64,000 bases of DNA, from contig CBDAQK010000001.1 of assembly GCA_965199005.1 (NCBI GenBank), positions 1,674,001-1,738,000 of the forward strand, read 5' to 3'. Numbering within the stretch: position 1 is the first letter of the stretch; each line of letters begins with the position of its first letter. The notes beneath the pieces are model-generated. The model ran no database searches. It had not been told where the DNA came from and was given only the letters and a program-made list of their open reading frames with translations. This DNA is from LMUY01 sp965199005 (lineage in GTDB: Bacteria; Pseudomonadota; Alphaproteobacteria; Acetobacterales; Acetobacteraceae). The position numbers and the translations under genes were made by a program. Positions 17,451 through 25,788 of the stretch are shown piece after piece.

Positions 17451-19054
17451 GCCGCCGTGCCGCAGACGAAGACCTCCAGCCCCAGTTCAGCCGCCAGGGC
17501 CGCTTTGGCCGCCATTGCCAAATCCGCCTCCGCAGCTGACTTGGCGTAGACGACCTGGATGTGGTTGGCCTTGTGCCGGGCCATCATCTGGTCCCGCGAC
17601 ACGCCGTGTAAAACCCCATGCATGATGGGCCATTGCGGCGTGGTGCTTGCCCGGCGCCGCTCCGTCTCCGCAGGGGGCAAATCGGCCACGTGGCCGCGGC
17701 CGATATCCATCTTCAAGCGGCCACCCTCGACGAAGATGCGCGACCAGACGAGCTCACCAGGCTTGGCAACGCCACGCAGCGTGCCCCCACCCAGGCGGAA
17801 ATACATCGGTGGCTGACGCAGACTATCGCTTCCCGCCCAGCCGCCGACATGGTGCGCAGGCGGGGCCGCGCCCGAAATCTGGAACACCCACACGTAATCC
17901 GCCGTGCTGCCGCTGCGGTCCGCATCGCCCCACCGCAGGTCGTGCAGCGTGGTTTCCACCGGCTGACCCAGCGCGCGGTGAACCCGGTTGGTGAACAGCG
18001 CGTCGAGGCCGGCGCACTCGTCCACCTCGTTGAAGTGCGGGATGGCCTGGCCACGACGGATGGGTGCGCCATCCGCGCCGGTAACCGGCGGACGGTCCTC
18101 GTTGTTCAGGAGACCCTCTGCCAGGTCGGAGGCTGGCAGGAGATCCTTCAGCCCCTGCTGGTATTGGATGCCGATCGTCTCGCACCCGAACTCCTCGGCA
18201 ATGCGGACTGCGGCGATGTAGGTACGGCATTGGTCCAAGACCTGCGCCTCGGTCAGCTCCGTCGCCGCGTCGGTCCCGAGATGAAAGCGCATGCCCTTTC
18301 CGGTCAGCCAATCATAGACGCCCCGTGCCTCGGCCTCCGGCACCTCGCGGGCGGCGGCATACAGGCCGGATTGCGATAGCCGTTCCTTGAACACGCCCAG
18401 CGGGATCAGCAATTCGTCGGGAATGATGGCGTTGAACATTCCCATACAGCCTTCGTCTAACACGCCCATGATGGATTTTCGCCGGCGCAAATCGGCGGCA
18501 ATGTCCCCCGCGACCGAACGCGCCTTTGCAGGTGCCCCCGCTGGGTCGAACGGGCGGACATGCGACAGGTCGTGATCGACCCGGCCCTCCGTCAGCCATT
18601 GGCGAAGCTTGCTGCGGAAGAACTCGTCGGTAAAGGTCTCGCTCCATAGCGTGCTATAGGCGGTCCCCGCCTTGGTCAGCGACCCGTTGAGGTTCAGCAT
18701 GCCGACCAGGCCAGGCCATTGTCCGGACCAATTGGCGATGGTGAGGATCGGGCCGCGATGGCTCGTCAATCCGGCGAGCACGTGGTGGGTGTACTGCCAC
18801 ACCGCCTCTGCCACGATGATGGGTGCGTCGGGGTCCAGCTCGGCGAAGATCGCCATGCCCTGCTTCTGGCTGGCGATGAACCCGTGCTGCAACGCCGGGT
18901 CGTAGGGATGGGCGCGGCGGACCTCCCCGCCACATGCACGCACCGCCTCTTCGAGCTGGCGCTCCATCGTCGCCTGCGCCGGCCAGCACATGGCGTTGGC
19001 GCTCTGACGCAGGTCACCGCTGGCCACCAACAAGACCTGCTTGGGCAATGTCAC
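17447..19054 (-). CDS. L-fucose isomerase-like protein
   Basis: Aldose-ketose isomerase of the L-fucose/L-arabinose isomerase fold (535 aa). The recognisable parts are the N-terminal VLLVASGDLRQSANAMCWPA, PIIVAEAVWQYTHHVLAG, the central LTIANWSGQWPGLVGMLNL and, near residue 330, a metal-site region FGCETIGIQYQQGLKDLLP. I choose the GTG at 19054 because GGAGGA lies 9 bases before it; the frame upstream to 19141 enters the GntR promoter. It is the first gene of the minus-strand arm and overlaps the kinase gene by 4 bases, suggesting aldose to ketose to ketose-phosphate. It is divergent from gntR. Not fucose-specific by any residue that I can judge. Confidence 0.85.
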   Translation of the reverse strand: MTLPKQVLLVASGDLRQSANAMCWPAQATMERQLEEAVRACGGEVRRAHPYDPALQHGFIASQKQGMAIFAELDPDAPIIVAEAVWQYTHHVLAGLTSHRGPILTIANWSGQWPGLVGMLNLNGSLTKAGTAYSTLWSETFTDEFFRSKLRQWLTEGRVDHDLSHVRPFDPAGAPAKARSVAGDIAADLRRRKSIMGVLDEGCMGMFNAIIPDELLIPLGVFKERLSQSGLYAAAREVPEAEARGVYDWLTGKGMRFHLGTDAATELTEAQVLDQCRTYIAAVRIAEEFGCETIGIQYQQGLKDLLPASDLAEGLLNNEDRPPVTGADGAPIRRGQAIPHFNEVDECAGLDALFTNRVHRALGQPVETTLHDLRWGDADRSGSTADYVWVFQISGAAPPAHHVGGWAGSDSLRQPPMYFRLGGGTLRGVAKPGELVWSRIFVEGGRLKMDIGRGHVADLPPAETERRRASTTPQWPIMHGVLHGVSRDQMMARHKANHIQVVYAKSAAEADLAMAAKAALAAELGLEVFVCGTAA

Positions 19055-19126
19055 GACCAGTATTCCTCCGCGCGGCATATTCTGTTGCGGCAGTCTATGC
19101 CGGGCCGGGCGACTGTGCAACGGGCG

Positions 19127-19155
19127 TTGACACGCTAACATGTCAGTGCGTAACT
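19127..19155 (+). promoter_or_regulatory. Putative gntR promoter with overlapping dyad
   Basis: TTGACA at 19127-19132 is followed after 17 bases by GTAACT, a possible -35/-10 pair close to the gntR start. The inverted repeat TGACA-8 bases-TGTCA (19128-19145) overlaps the -35, a plausible position for autoregulation by the GntR protein and for control of the divergent isomerase operon. Confidence 0.4.
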
Positions 19156-19161
19156 CGCGGC

Positions 19162-19815
19162 ATGACGTTGCGTGCTCAGGCGTACGACGCCTTCACCCGC
19201 CACCTGCTCGACCGGCATTTGAAGCCAGGGCAGTTCGTGACGCAGCGCGACCTGGCGGCGCTCGTGGGCTTTCCCCTGGGCGCCATCCGCGAAATGATCC
19301 CGCGGCTAGAGGCGGAGGGGCTGGTGCAAACCCTCGCTCAACGCGGGCTGCAGATCACCGGCGCCGACCCGAGGCTGATCCGCTATGCGTTCCAGCTACG
19401 TGACATGATCGAGAGCGAGGCCATCGTGCATTTCGTCCGGACGGCGGCTGATGCTGTGGTCGAGCGCGAAGTCGCAGCGCTGGCCGACATGGCCGAGCGG
19501 GCGCAGGAGGGCGAGATCGGGCCGAGCCTGGTGGCACAGGCGCAGGCGATCGACTGGGGCTTCCACGACCTGATCGTCGAGAGCTTGGGCAACCCGCTGC
19601 TGAATGACGTGCACCGCGTCAACGCCATCCGCATCCGGATCATGATGTACGACCGGGTAACGTTGTCGCCGGAGGTGCTGGCGCCTGCATTGGACGAGCA
19701 TAAGCCGCTCCTGGATGCCGTGCAGAAGCGCGATCCGAAGGCGGCTTTGAAGGCCTTGAAACTGCATCTAGCCTCGGCACGACGGCGTGCCCTTGCCTTG
19801 GATGAAACCCCCTGA
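19162..19815 (+). CDS. GntR family transcriptional regulator (FCD/FadR subfamily)
   Basis: Regulator of 217 aa. The winged helix covers about residues 10-70 (LKPGQFVTQRDLAALVGFPL, IREMIPRLEAEGLVQTLAQRG) and the all-helical FCD ligand domain the rest (FQLRDMIESEAIVHFVR, HDLIVESLGNPLLNDVHRVN, DEHKPLLDAVQKRDPKAAL); Asp/His residues in these blocks are the usual metal/carboxylate site. The start at 19162 is the first ATG after the putative promoter. It sits between the divergent isomerase-kinase-TRAP arm and the aldolase-ABC arm and likely controls both in response to a sugar-derived acid. Confidence 0.93.
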   Translation: MTLRAQAYDAFTRHLLDRHLKPGQFVTQRDLAALVGFPLGAIREMIPRLEAEGLVQTLAQRGLQITGADPRLIRYAFQLRDMIESEAIVHFVRTAADAVVEREVAALADMAERAQEGEIGPSLVAQAQAIDWGFHDLIVESLGNPLLNDVHRVNAIRIRIMMYDRVTLSPEVLAPALDEHKPLLDAVQKRDPKAALKALKLHLASARRRALALDETP

Positions 19816-19829
19816 CTGATGAAGGATGC

Positions 19830-20720
19830 ATGGTTGTGAAGGATAGTATCAGTGGCTTCTGGGTCGCTGCCGCCACCCCGCTGGCGGCGGATGACCACGT
19901 GGACCACGCCCGGCTGGCGGCGCATGGCGAATGGTTGTTCGACCAGGGCGTGGATGGGCTGGTTCTCTTCGGCACCACGGGCGAAGGGACCTCATTCTCG
20001 GCAAAGGAGCGGCTGGAGACGGTCGCTGCCCTGCTGAAGCACGGCATTGCGCCGGAGCGGCTGGCGCTCGGCACGGGCTTTCCGGCGGTGCCCGACAGCA
20101 TCGCGCTCACCCGCGACGCGCTCGCCCTCGGCTTGCAGCACGTGCTGATCTTGCCGCCGTACTTCTACCGCGACGCCGATCCAGCCGGGCTGGAGGCTGC
20201 ATTCGCCGCCATCATCGACGGGGTTGGCGATGCGCGCCTGCGCGCCACGCTCTACCACATTCCGCAAACCTCCGGGGTGGCCATTCCGCCGGCTGTGCTG
20301 GCCGGGTTGCGGGCCCGGTTCGGCGTCATGCTGGCAGGTATCAAGGACAGCAGCGGTAATTTCGAGCATTTCCGCGCCTTCCGTGCCGCGGCGCCTGCGG
20401 TCAGCGTTACGATCGGCAACGAGGCTGATATCGGCCGCGCGCTGGCAGAGGGCGGCGCGGGCACGATCTGCGGCATGGCCAACATGGTGCCCGACTTGGT
20501 TCGGGCCATGTTCACCGAGGCCGGCGCGGCCAAGCCCATGCAGGCCGCCATTGCGCTGATGCAAGGGCAGTTCGTCCCCACACTGAAGGCGGCGCTGGCG
20601 CAACTGACGGGCGAGGCAGGCTGGGCCCGGGTCCGCACGCCCCTTCTGCAGGGCAGCACGGCGCATGGCGAGCGCGTTGCAGCCGGGTTGCGCGCATTGG
20701 GGCAGCGCGCGGCCGCATAG
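19830..20720 (+). CDS. Dihydrodipicolinate synthase/N-acetylneuraminate lyase family aldolase
   Basis: Class I aldolase of 296 aa with a TIM-barrel. The Schiff-base lysine is in AGIKDSSGN, the catalytic Tyr in LYHIPQTSG and the pyruvate carboxylate loop is LFGTTGEGTSFS, all intact. In catabolic clusters such DapA-like enzymes usually split or dehydrate 2-keto-3-deoxy sugar acids to pyruvate plus an aldehyde, rather than make lysine. It begins 14 bases after gntR and precedes an ABC sugar importer. ATG 19830 or GTG 19836 may be the start (GAAGGA lies 3 or 9 bases before). The substrate is inferred only as a keto-acid. Confidence 0.92.
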   Translation: MVVKDSISGFWVAAATPLAADDHVDHARLAAHGEWLFDQGVDGLVLFGTTGEGTSFSAKERLETVAALLKHGIAPERLALGTGFPAVPDSIALTRDALALGLQHVLILPPYFYRDADPAGLEAAFAAIIDGVGDARLRATLYHIPQTSGVAIPPAVLAGLRARFGVMLAGIKDSSGNFEHFRAFRAAAPAVSVTIGNEADIGRALAEGGAGTICGMANMVPDLVRAMFTEAGAAKPMQAAIALMQGQFVPTLKAALAQLTGEAGWARVRTPLLQGSTAHGERVAAGLRALGQRAAA

Positions 20721-20810
20721 GCGCGGCTGGATTGCACAGACAAGGCATCTTCGGCACAGTACATTACAATAAACCGGCCGCATCAGCGCGCCGAACGGGG
20801 GGAATAAACC

Positions 20811-22133
20811 ATGCTACATCGTCGCTCTTTGCTGCAGGCGTCCACCGCCTTGCTTGCCGCCCCGGCGCTGGTGGGGCGCGCTTCGGCGCAATCCAAATTC
20901 GACTGGCAGCAATGCAAAGGCCAGACGGTGGTCGTGACGATGACCAAGAACCCGCGCGCCGACACGATGCAGAAATACCAGAAGGAGTTCGAAGCGCTCA
21001 CCGGCATCAAGGTCGAGTCCGAACAGATGCCGGAGCAGCAGCAACGCACCAAGGCCATCCTGGAACTCTCGACCGGGCGGCCGAGCTTCGACGTGTTCCA
21101 TTACTCGCTGCACGTCTCCAAGCGCATCGTGGGTAACGGCAAGTGGCTGGAAGACTTGCGTCCCTACGTCGCCAACCCGGCGCTGACTGCCCCGGACTAC
21201 GATTTCACCGATCTGAGCGCACCGAGCCGTGCCGCGGCGACGCAGCCGGACGGGCGGATGGACTCCCTCCCGCTCGAGACCGATTTCTGGCTGATCTACT
21301 ACAACAAGGCCTTGTTCGCCCAGAAGGGTATCAAGGTTCCCACGACGTTCGACGAGCTGCTTACCGCAGCCCGCGCGCTGACCGACAAATCGACGCAAAC
21401 CTACGGCTTCGTGGGCCGCGGCCTGCGCAACGCCAACGTACCGGTATGGACGAACTTCCTGCTCGGCCAGAACCAGGAGACGGTCACCCTCGACGGCCAC
21501 ACACTGCTGACCGACACGCCGGATGCCATCGCCGCGGGGGAGATGTACAAGACCATCATGCGGGAGTGCGCTCCGCCCGGCGTCGTCGGGTTCAACTGGA
21601 ACGAATGCCAGACCAGCTTCATGCAGGGCAAGGTCGCCATGTGGATGGACGGGGTCGGCTTCACGCCGCCGCTCGTGGACCCGACGAAATCCAAGATCGC
21701 CGACCATGTTGGCTTCGCCGTCATGCCGGCTGGGCCAAAGGGGCATTTTTGTTCGGTCTTTACCGACGCACTCGGCGTGACGTCGCAGAGTAAGGTGAAG
21801 AACGCCGCCTATCTTTATTGCCAGTGGGCGACGGGCAAGCAGATGCTGATGAACATGGTAACGGCTGGCGGTGGCGCCTCGCCGCGCTTGAGCACCTATC
21901 AGGACCCGGGCCTGATGAAGACCAGCCCATTTGGCCAGGAATGGCTCGCCACGCTGTTGGCAAGCGCCAAGATCGCCCGTTCCGGCCTGCCGGAGATCGT
22001 TCCGGTGAACGAGTTCCGGGACGTCATGGGCGTGGCTCTGACCAACATGATTGGCGGTGCGGATACCGCCACGGAACTGAAGAAGGCGACCGACAGCTTC
22101 AAACCAGTACTGGAAAAGTCGCTGCAGGGATGA
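20811..22133 (+). CDS. ABC sugar transporter substrate-binding protein
   Basis: Family 1 extracellular solute-binding protein (440 aa). The N-terminus MLHRRSLLQASTALLAAPAL with cleavage after RASAQ looks like a Tat or Sec signal. Family features are YQKEFEALTGIKVESEQMP, STGRPSFDVFHYSLH, PLETDFWLIYYNKALFAQKG and the late MQGKVAMWMDGVGFTPPL. It binds a mono- or oligosaccharide or polyol in the periplasm. Its stop overlaps the first permease start (ATGA), so the three transporter genes are coupled. Confidence 0.94.
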   Translation: MLHRRSLLQASTALLAAPALVGRASAQSKFDWQQCKGQTVVVTMTKNPRADTMQKYQKEFEALTGIKVESEQMPEQQQRTKAILELSTGRPSFDVFHYSLHVSKRIVGNGKWLEDLRPYVANPALTAPDYDFTDLSAPSRAAATQPDGRMDSLPLETDFWLIYYNKALFAQKGIKVPTTFDELLTAARALTDKSTQTYGFVGRGLRNANVPVWTNFLLGQNQETVTLDGHTLLTDTPDAIAAGEMYKTIMRECAPPGVVGFNWNECQTSFMQGKVAMWMDGVGFTPPLVDPTKSKIADHVGFAVMPAGPKGHFCSVFTDALGVTSQSKVKNAAYLYCQWATGKQMLMNMVTAGGGASPRLSTYQDPGLMKTSPFGQEWLATLLASAKIARSGLPEIVPVNEFRDVMGVALTNMIGGADTATELKKATDSFKPVLEKSLQG

Positions 22134-23053
22134 GGCCAACGACCGTCGCCAGCGTCGCCGCGTTGCCAGCGCTGGTGGCGCAGCGGGCGAAGCAGAATTA
22201 TGCGCGCCGCTATTGGCTGTTCATTCTGCCTGCCGGCATCGTGGTGGCTGCGGTCATCGTGTTTCCCTGGCTGTTCACCGTCTTCATGTCGCTGCAGGAT
22301 TACCACGTCAGCCAGACGATGAGCTTCGCCGGGCTGGACAATTACCGCCGGATGTTCTCCGACGACCGGTTCATTTGGGCAATCCTACGCACGTTCTACT
22401 TCACGGCGCTGGCGGTGGTGTTTCCCACCATCTTCGGCGTGGCCGCGGCCATCTGCTTCAACAAGCATTTTCCCCTGCGGGGCGTGGCACGGACCATCTT
22501 CATCCTCCCGATGATGGCGACCCCGGTGGCGGTGGCGCTGGTTTGGACGATGATGTTCCATCCCCAGCTCGGCGTGCTGAACTATCTGCTGACCTCCATC
22601 GGCTTGCCGCCATCGACCTGGGTGTACGACAGCGCCACCGTCATTCCCACCCTGGTCATGGTGGAGACCTGGCAGTGGACGCCGCTGATCATGCTCATCG
22701 TGCTCGGCGGCCTGGCGAGCCTGCCGCAGGACCCCTATGAAGCTGCCGCATTGGATGGTGCCAGCGGCCTACAGTGCTTCCGCCTGATCACCTTGCCCTT
22801 GGTCTGGCCGTTCATCCTGGTGGCGCTCGTGCTGCGCGCCGTGGACGCACTGAAGGCGTTCGACACGATTTTCGTCATCACCGGAGGGGGCCCCGGCACG
22901 TCCAGCGAGACGCTGAACCTGTACCTCTACCAGGAAGCCTTTTCCTATTACGACATCGGATATGCATCGGCGATCGTGGTGGTGTTCTTCGTCCTGATCC
23001 TGCTGGTGACCCTGCTGCTGATGGGCACCCGCAAGAAGGCCAGTGCGCGGTGA
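22130..23053 (+). CDS. ABC sugar transporter permease (MalF/UgpA type)
   Basis: Inner-membrane permease (307 aa) with six helices, beginning YWLFILPAGIVVAAVIVFPW. The EAA loop for docking the ATPase is EAAALDGASGLQCFRLITLP (about residues 205-224). The ATG at 22130 overlaps the binding-protein stop. The next permease gene overlaps its stop as GTGA. No ATPase gene follows, so this importer must use an ATPase encoded elsewhere, as is known for MsiK/UgpC-type shared ATPases. Confidence 0.94.
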   Translation: MRPTTVASVAALPALVAQRAKQNYARRYWLFILPAGIVVAAVIVFPWLFTVFMSLQDYHVSQTMSFAGLDNYRRMFSDDRFIWAILRTFYFTALAVVFPTIFGVAAAICFNKHFPLRGVARTIFILPMMATPVAVALVWTMMFHPQLGVLNYLLTSIGLPPSTWVYDSATVIPTLVMVETWQWTPLIMLIVLGGLASLPQDPYEAAALDGASGLQCFRLITLPLVWPFILVALVLRAVDALKAFDTIFVITGGGPGTSSETLNLYLYQEAFSYYDIGYASAIVVVFFVLILLVTLLLMGTRKKASAR

Positions 23054-23883
23054 CGCCCCGCCGGCTGAAGCGGGCGGGTGGCAAGATCGGGCTTGCACTT
23101 TCGGTCCTGGTCCTGGTGTCCCCCGCATTGCTGTTCTTCCTATGGATGCTCTCGCTGGCCCTGAAGACCGAGGCGGACAACGTCGCCTACCCCCCAGTAT
23201 TCATCCCGTCGTCGCTGACGCTGGACAATTTCCGCCAGGTTTTCGCGCAGAATGATTTCGTCGGCTACACGATCAACTCGGTCATCGTTTCGTTCAGCGC
23301 CACTGGCCTGGCCTTGTTGGTGGGCATTCCCGCCGGCTACGGCATCGCCAAGGCCAAAGCATCCGCCTCCGCAGCCCTGATCCTGGTTGCCCGCATCACC
23401 CCCGGCCTCAGTTACTTGGTTCCATTATTCCTGTTGTTCCAATGGCTGAACCTGACGGGAACATTGCTGCCGATCGTCATTACCCACCTAGTCATCACGG
23501 TGCCGATCGTCGTCTACGTCATGGTCGGCTTCTTCGAGGGTCTGCCGAACGAATTGGAGGAGGCGGCGCTGGTGGACGGCGCCACCATCTGGCAGGCTTT
23601 CCGCCGGGTTGCGCTGCCATTGGCCCGTCCAGGGATCACCGTTGCGACGATCCTGTCGTTCATCTTCAGTTGGAACAATTTCATTTTCGCCGTGGTTCTC
23701 GCCGGCCGCAACAGCCGCACCTTGCCTGTCGCCGTGTATAACACGCTGACTTTCGAGCAGATCAGTTGGGGACCGCTCGCGGCCTCCGCCCTGCTCGTGA
23801 CGGCACCCGTGCTGTTGCTGACCTTGGCGATGCAGCGGGAAATCGTCGCTGGCTTGACGGCTGGCGGCGTCAAGGGTGGGTAG
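23050..23883 (+). CDS. ABC sugar transporter permease (MalG/UgpE type)
   Basis: Second permease (277 aa, GTG start at 23050) with six helices; first helix LALSVLVLVSPALLFFLWML. The EAA motif is EEAALVDGATIWQAFRRVAL. The typical MalG pattern ALKTEADNVAYPPVFIP follows the first helix and YTINSVIVSFSATGLALLVG the second. It is the last gene of the aldolase-ABC arm; the following 357 bases hold no clear gene. Confidence 0.94.
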   Translation: MTPRRLKRAGGKIGLALSVLVLVSPALLFFLWMLSLALKTEADNVAYPPVFIPSSLTLDNFRQVFAQNDFVGYTINSVIVSFSATGLALLVGIPAGYGIAKAKASASAALILVARITPGLSYLVPLFLLFQWLNLTGTLLPIVITHLVITVPIVVYVMVGFFEGLPNELEEAALVDGATIWQAFRRVALPLARPGITVATILSFIFSWNNFIFAVVLAGRNSRTLPVAVYNTLTFEQISWGPLAASALLVTAPVLLLTLAMQREIVAGLTAGGVKGG

Positions 23884-24240
23884 GACCCGCTGTCAGCGCC
23901 CCCGGCGTGAAAGGTACTCCGGACAAGATCCCCCCGGCGGAGTGGGTCGAGGCTCCTGACCGCGGTCTTGCCGGCATCGAGGCCGGGAGGATTGTGCCTA
24001 TGGAGGCGGTGCTCGATCGGCTACGGGTGACTATGCCAGGATGGAAACGCGGCAGGGTGATACCATTGGCGCGCGGGTGCCTCAATCAGGCTGAGCCTAC
24101 GGAGAGGGCTGCATGGCGGTCAGACGATGGACGCCGGAGCGCCATGTTCCGTGGTACGAAACACGTTTTGCATGGCTAGGCTCCTCCCCGCCTGTCTATA
24201 GTTGGCGGCAGCGGCCACTCTGAAACGAAGGTTGATGCGA
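23884..24240. other. Intergenic stretch without a clear gene
   Basis: This stretch holds only weak open frames. One (GTG 23907 to 24179, 90 codons) contains a short segment, IEAGRIVPMEAVLDRL, that resembles the tail of small ribbon-helix-helix antitoxins; the rest looks random and there is no ribosome binding site. Another (ATG 24112) is only 36 codons. I see no convincing promoter or terminator, only GAAGG at 24227-24231 serving the next gene. Confidence 0.3.
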
Positions 24241-25788
24241 ATGAGACAGCGCAGACTGCTCCCAACCGGCTGGATTGCGTCAATGCTGCTCTCAGCCGCT
24301 CTCACCGTGGGTGGCGCCCAGCCAAGCCGCGCCGACGAGCTGAAGGCCGGCGCGCTTCGCGTCGCGATCATCGGTGACATCAGCAATTTCGACCCGCAGT
24401 CGTTTCTTGCAGTGAACTTTCCCGTCATCAAGAACCTGTATGACAGCCTGCTGGAATACACGCCGGACGGCAAAGCAGTCCCGAGCTTGGCGACCGCCTG
24501 GACGATCGCGCCGGATGGCGCCTCCGTCACGGTGACCTTGCGCAACGATGTGCTGTTCGCCAATGGCGACAAGCTGGATGCTCAGGCCGTGGCCGCGACG
24601 CTGAAGAAGGCGGCAGACCCGCAGCGCGGCAAGAACGTCTACGCGACAATGTCCTTCGTCAAGGATTGGACCGTCTTGGACGACCACACGATCCGGCTGA
24701 ATTTCAATGGCCCGGCGCCCGTGCAGCAGATCACCGACCTGCTGCAATTCGTCTCCGTCATCGACCCGGCGGGCATGGACACGGTGGAAACCAAACCGGC
24801 CGGCAGTGGCGCCTACATGCTTGCCGACCGCGCTCCCGGCCAGCGCATCCACCTGGTCGCGAACCCGCATTATTGGCGGGCGGGCCAGCCTGTGTCCCAC
24901 GACGCCACGATCACCGTGTTCAGCGACGATCAATCCGCCACCGCCGCGCTGGAATCGGGCGCGGTGGACATGGTCTATGGCGGCTCAGCCCGCAACGGGG
25001 TACGGCTGCATAATGACGGCTATCCCCTGCTGCAGGGGCCGGGGCCGCTCGTTCAGGCGTTGCGGATCAATCCCAACCGCGGGCCGTTCCGCAACGTCAA
25101 GTTCCGCCAGGCCTTCAACTACCTGGTTGACCGCGCCGCCATGCTGCGGCTGGGCTATGCCGGGCTGGGGCAAGTGGAGGCGCTACCTTGGGCGCCGGCG
25201 AGCCCAGCCTACGACCCGTCCTACAACACGCGTTACGCCTTCAGCCTGGACAAGGCTCAAGCGTTGCTGAAGGAGTCCGGGCTCTCCGCAGCGGAGATGA
25301 ACGACTGGACGCTGCTGGTGAATTCGGGTGACGAGGGGATCGTCGTGCTCAGCCAAATCCTGCAGGGCACGCTGGCCAAGGCCGGGATCAACGTGAAGCT
25401 CCAGATGCGGCAAGGCGCTGATTTCGTGGATTCGATGCTGGGTGGCAAATTCGACGCGATGTTCAGCGCCGTCGGCAACGTGCAGAAATTTCCATCCCGC
25501 CTCGCCACCAACAGCATCTATCGCACCACGAACAATGTCGTCCTCGGCTCGCCCAATCCATTCCCCGAGTATGTGGCCGCCATCGACCGGGTCAGCACCG
25601 CCGCCGGGCCGAACGCGGACCTGAAGGGCGCGATCAACAATCTGAACCAGGTGCTGATCGCAACCTCGTTCTGCATTCCCACCAATACGTACGACCCGGC
25701 GCTGCTGCTCGCCGCCAAGAATGTCGGCGGCCTCACGCCCGATATCGACGACATGCTGGTGCTGCGAACGGTCGGCTTCACGCATTGA
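24241..25788 (+). CDS. ABC transporter substrate-binding protein, family 5
   Basis: Periplasmic binding protein of the peptide/nickel class (515 aa). The signal peptide is MRQRRLLPTGWIASMLLSAA with cleavage near SRADE; the family start LRVAIIGDISNFDPQSF and YDSLLEYTPDG follow. I chose the ATG at 24241, 9 bases after GAAGG; an in-frame ATG at 24235 is only 3 bases from it. Its stop overlaps the ATPase start (TTGA) and the whole importer follows in one operon. The solute is likely a peptide, opine or glutathione-like compound, which cannot be resolved here. Confidence 0.92.
   Translation: MRQRRLLPTGWIASMLLSAALTVGGAQPSRADELKAGALRVAIIGDISNFDPQSFLAVNFPVIKNLYDSLLEYTPDGKAVPSLATAWTIAPDGASVTVTLRNDVLFANGDKLDAQAVAATLKKAADPQRGKNVYATMSFVKDWTVLDDHTIRLNFNGPAPVQQITDLLQFVSVIDPAGMDTVETKPAGSGAYMLADRAPGQRIHLVANPHYWRAGQPVSHDATITVFSDDQSATAALESGAVDMVYGGSARNGVRLHNDGYPLLQGPGPLVQALRINPNRGPFRNVKFRQAFNYLVDRAAMLRLGYAGLGQVEALPWAPASPAYDPSYNTRYAFSLDKAQALLKESGLSAAEMNDWTLLVNSGDEGIVVLSQILQGTLAKAGINVKLQMRQGADFVDSMLGGKFDAMFSAVGNVQKFPSRLATNSIYRTTNNVVLGSPNPFPEYVAAIDRVSTAAGPNADLKGAINNLNQVLIATSFCIPTNTYDPALLLAAKNVGGLTPDIDDMLVLRTVGFTH

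Noticed and set aside
20814..22139. A 441-codon open frame opposite the sugar-binding-protein gene
   Set aside because: The plus strand encodes a complete binding protein with signal peptide; the antisense product has no recognisable domain.
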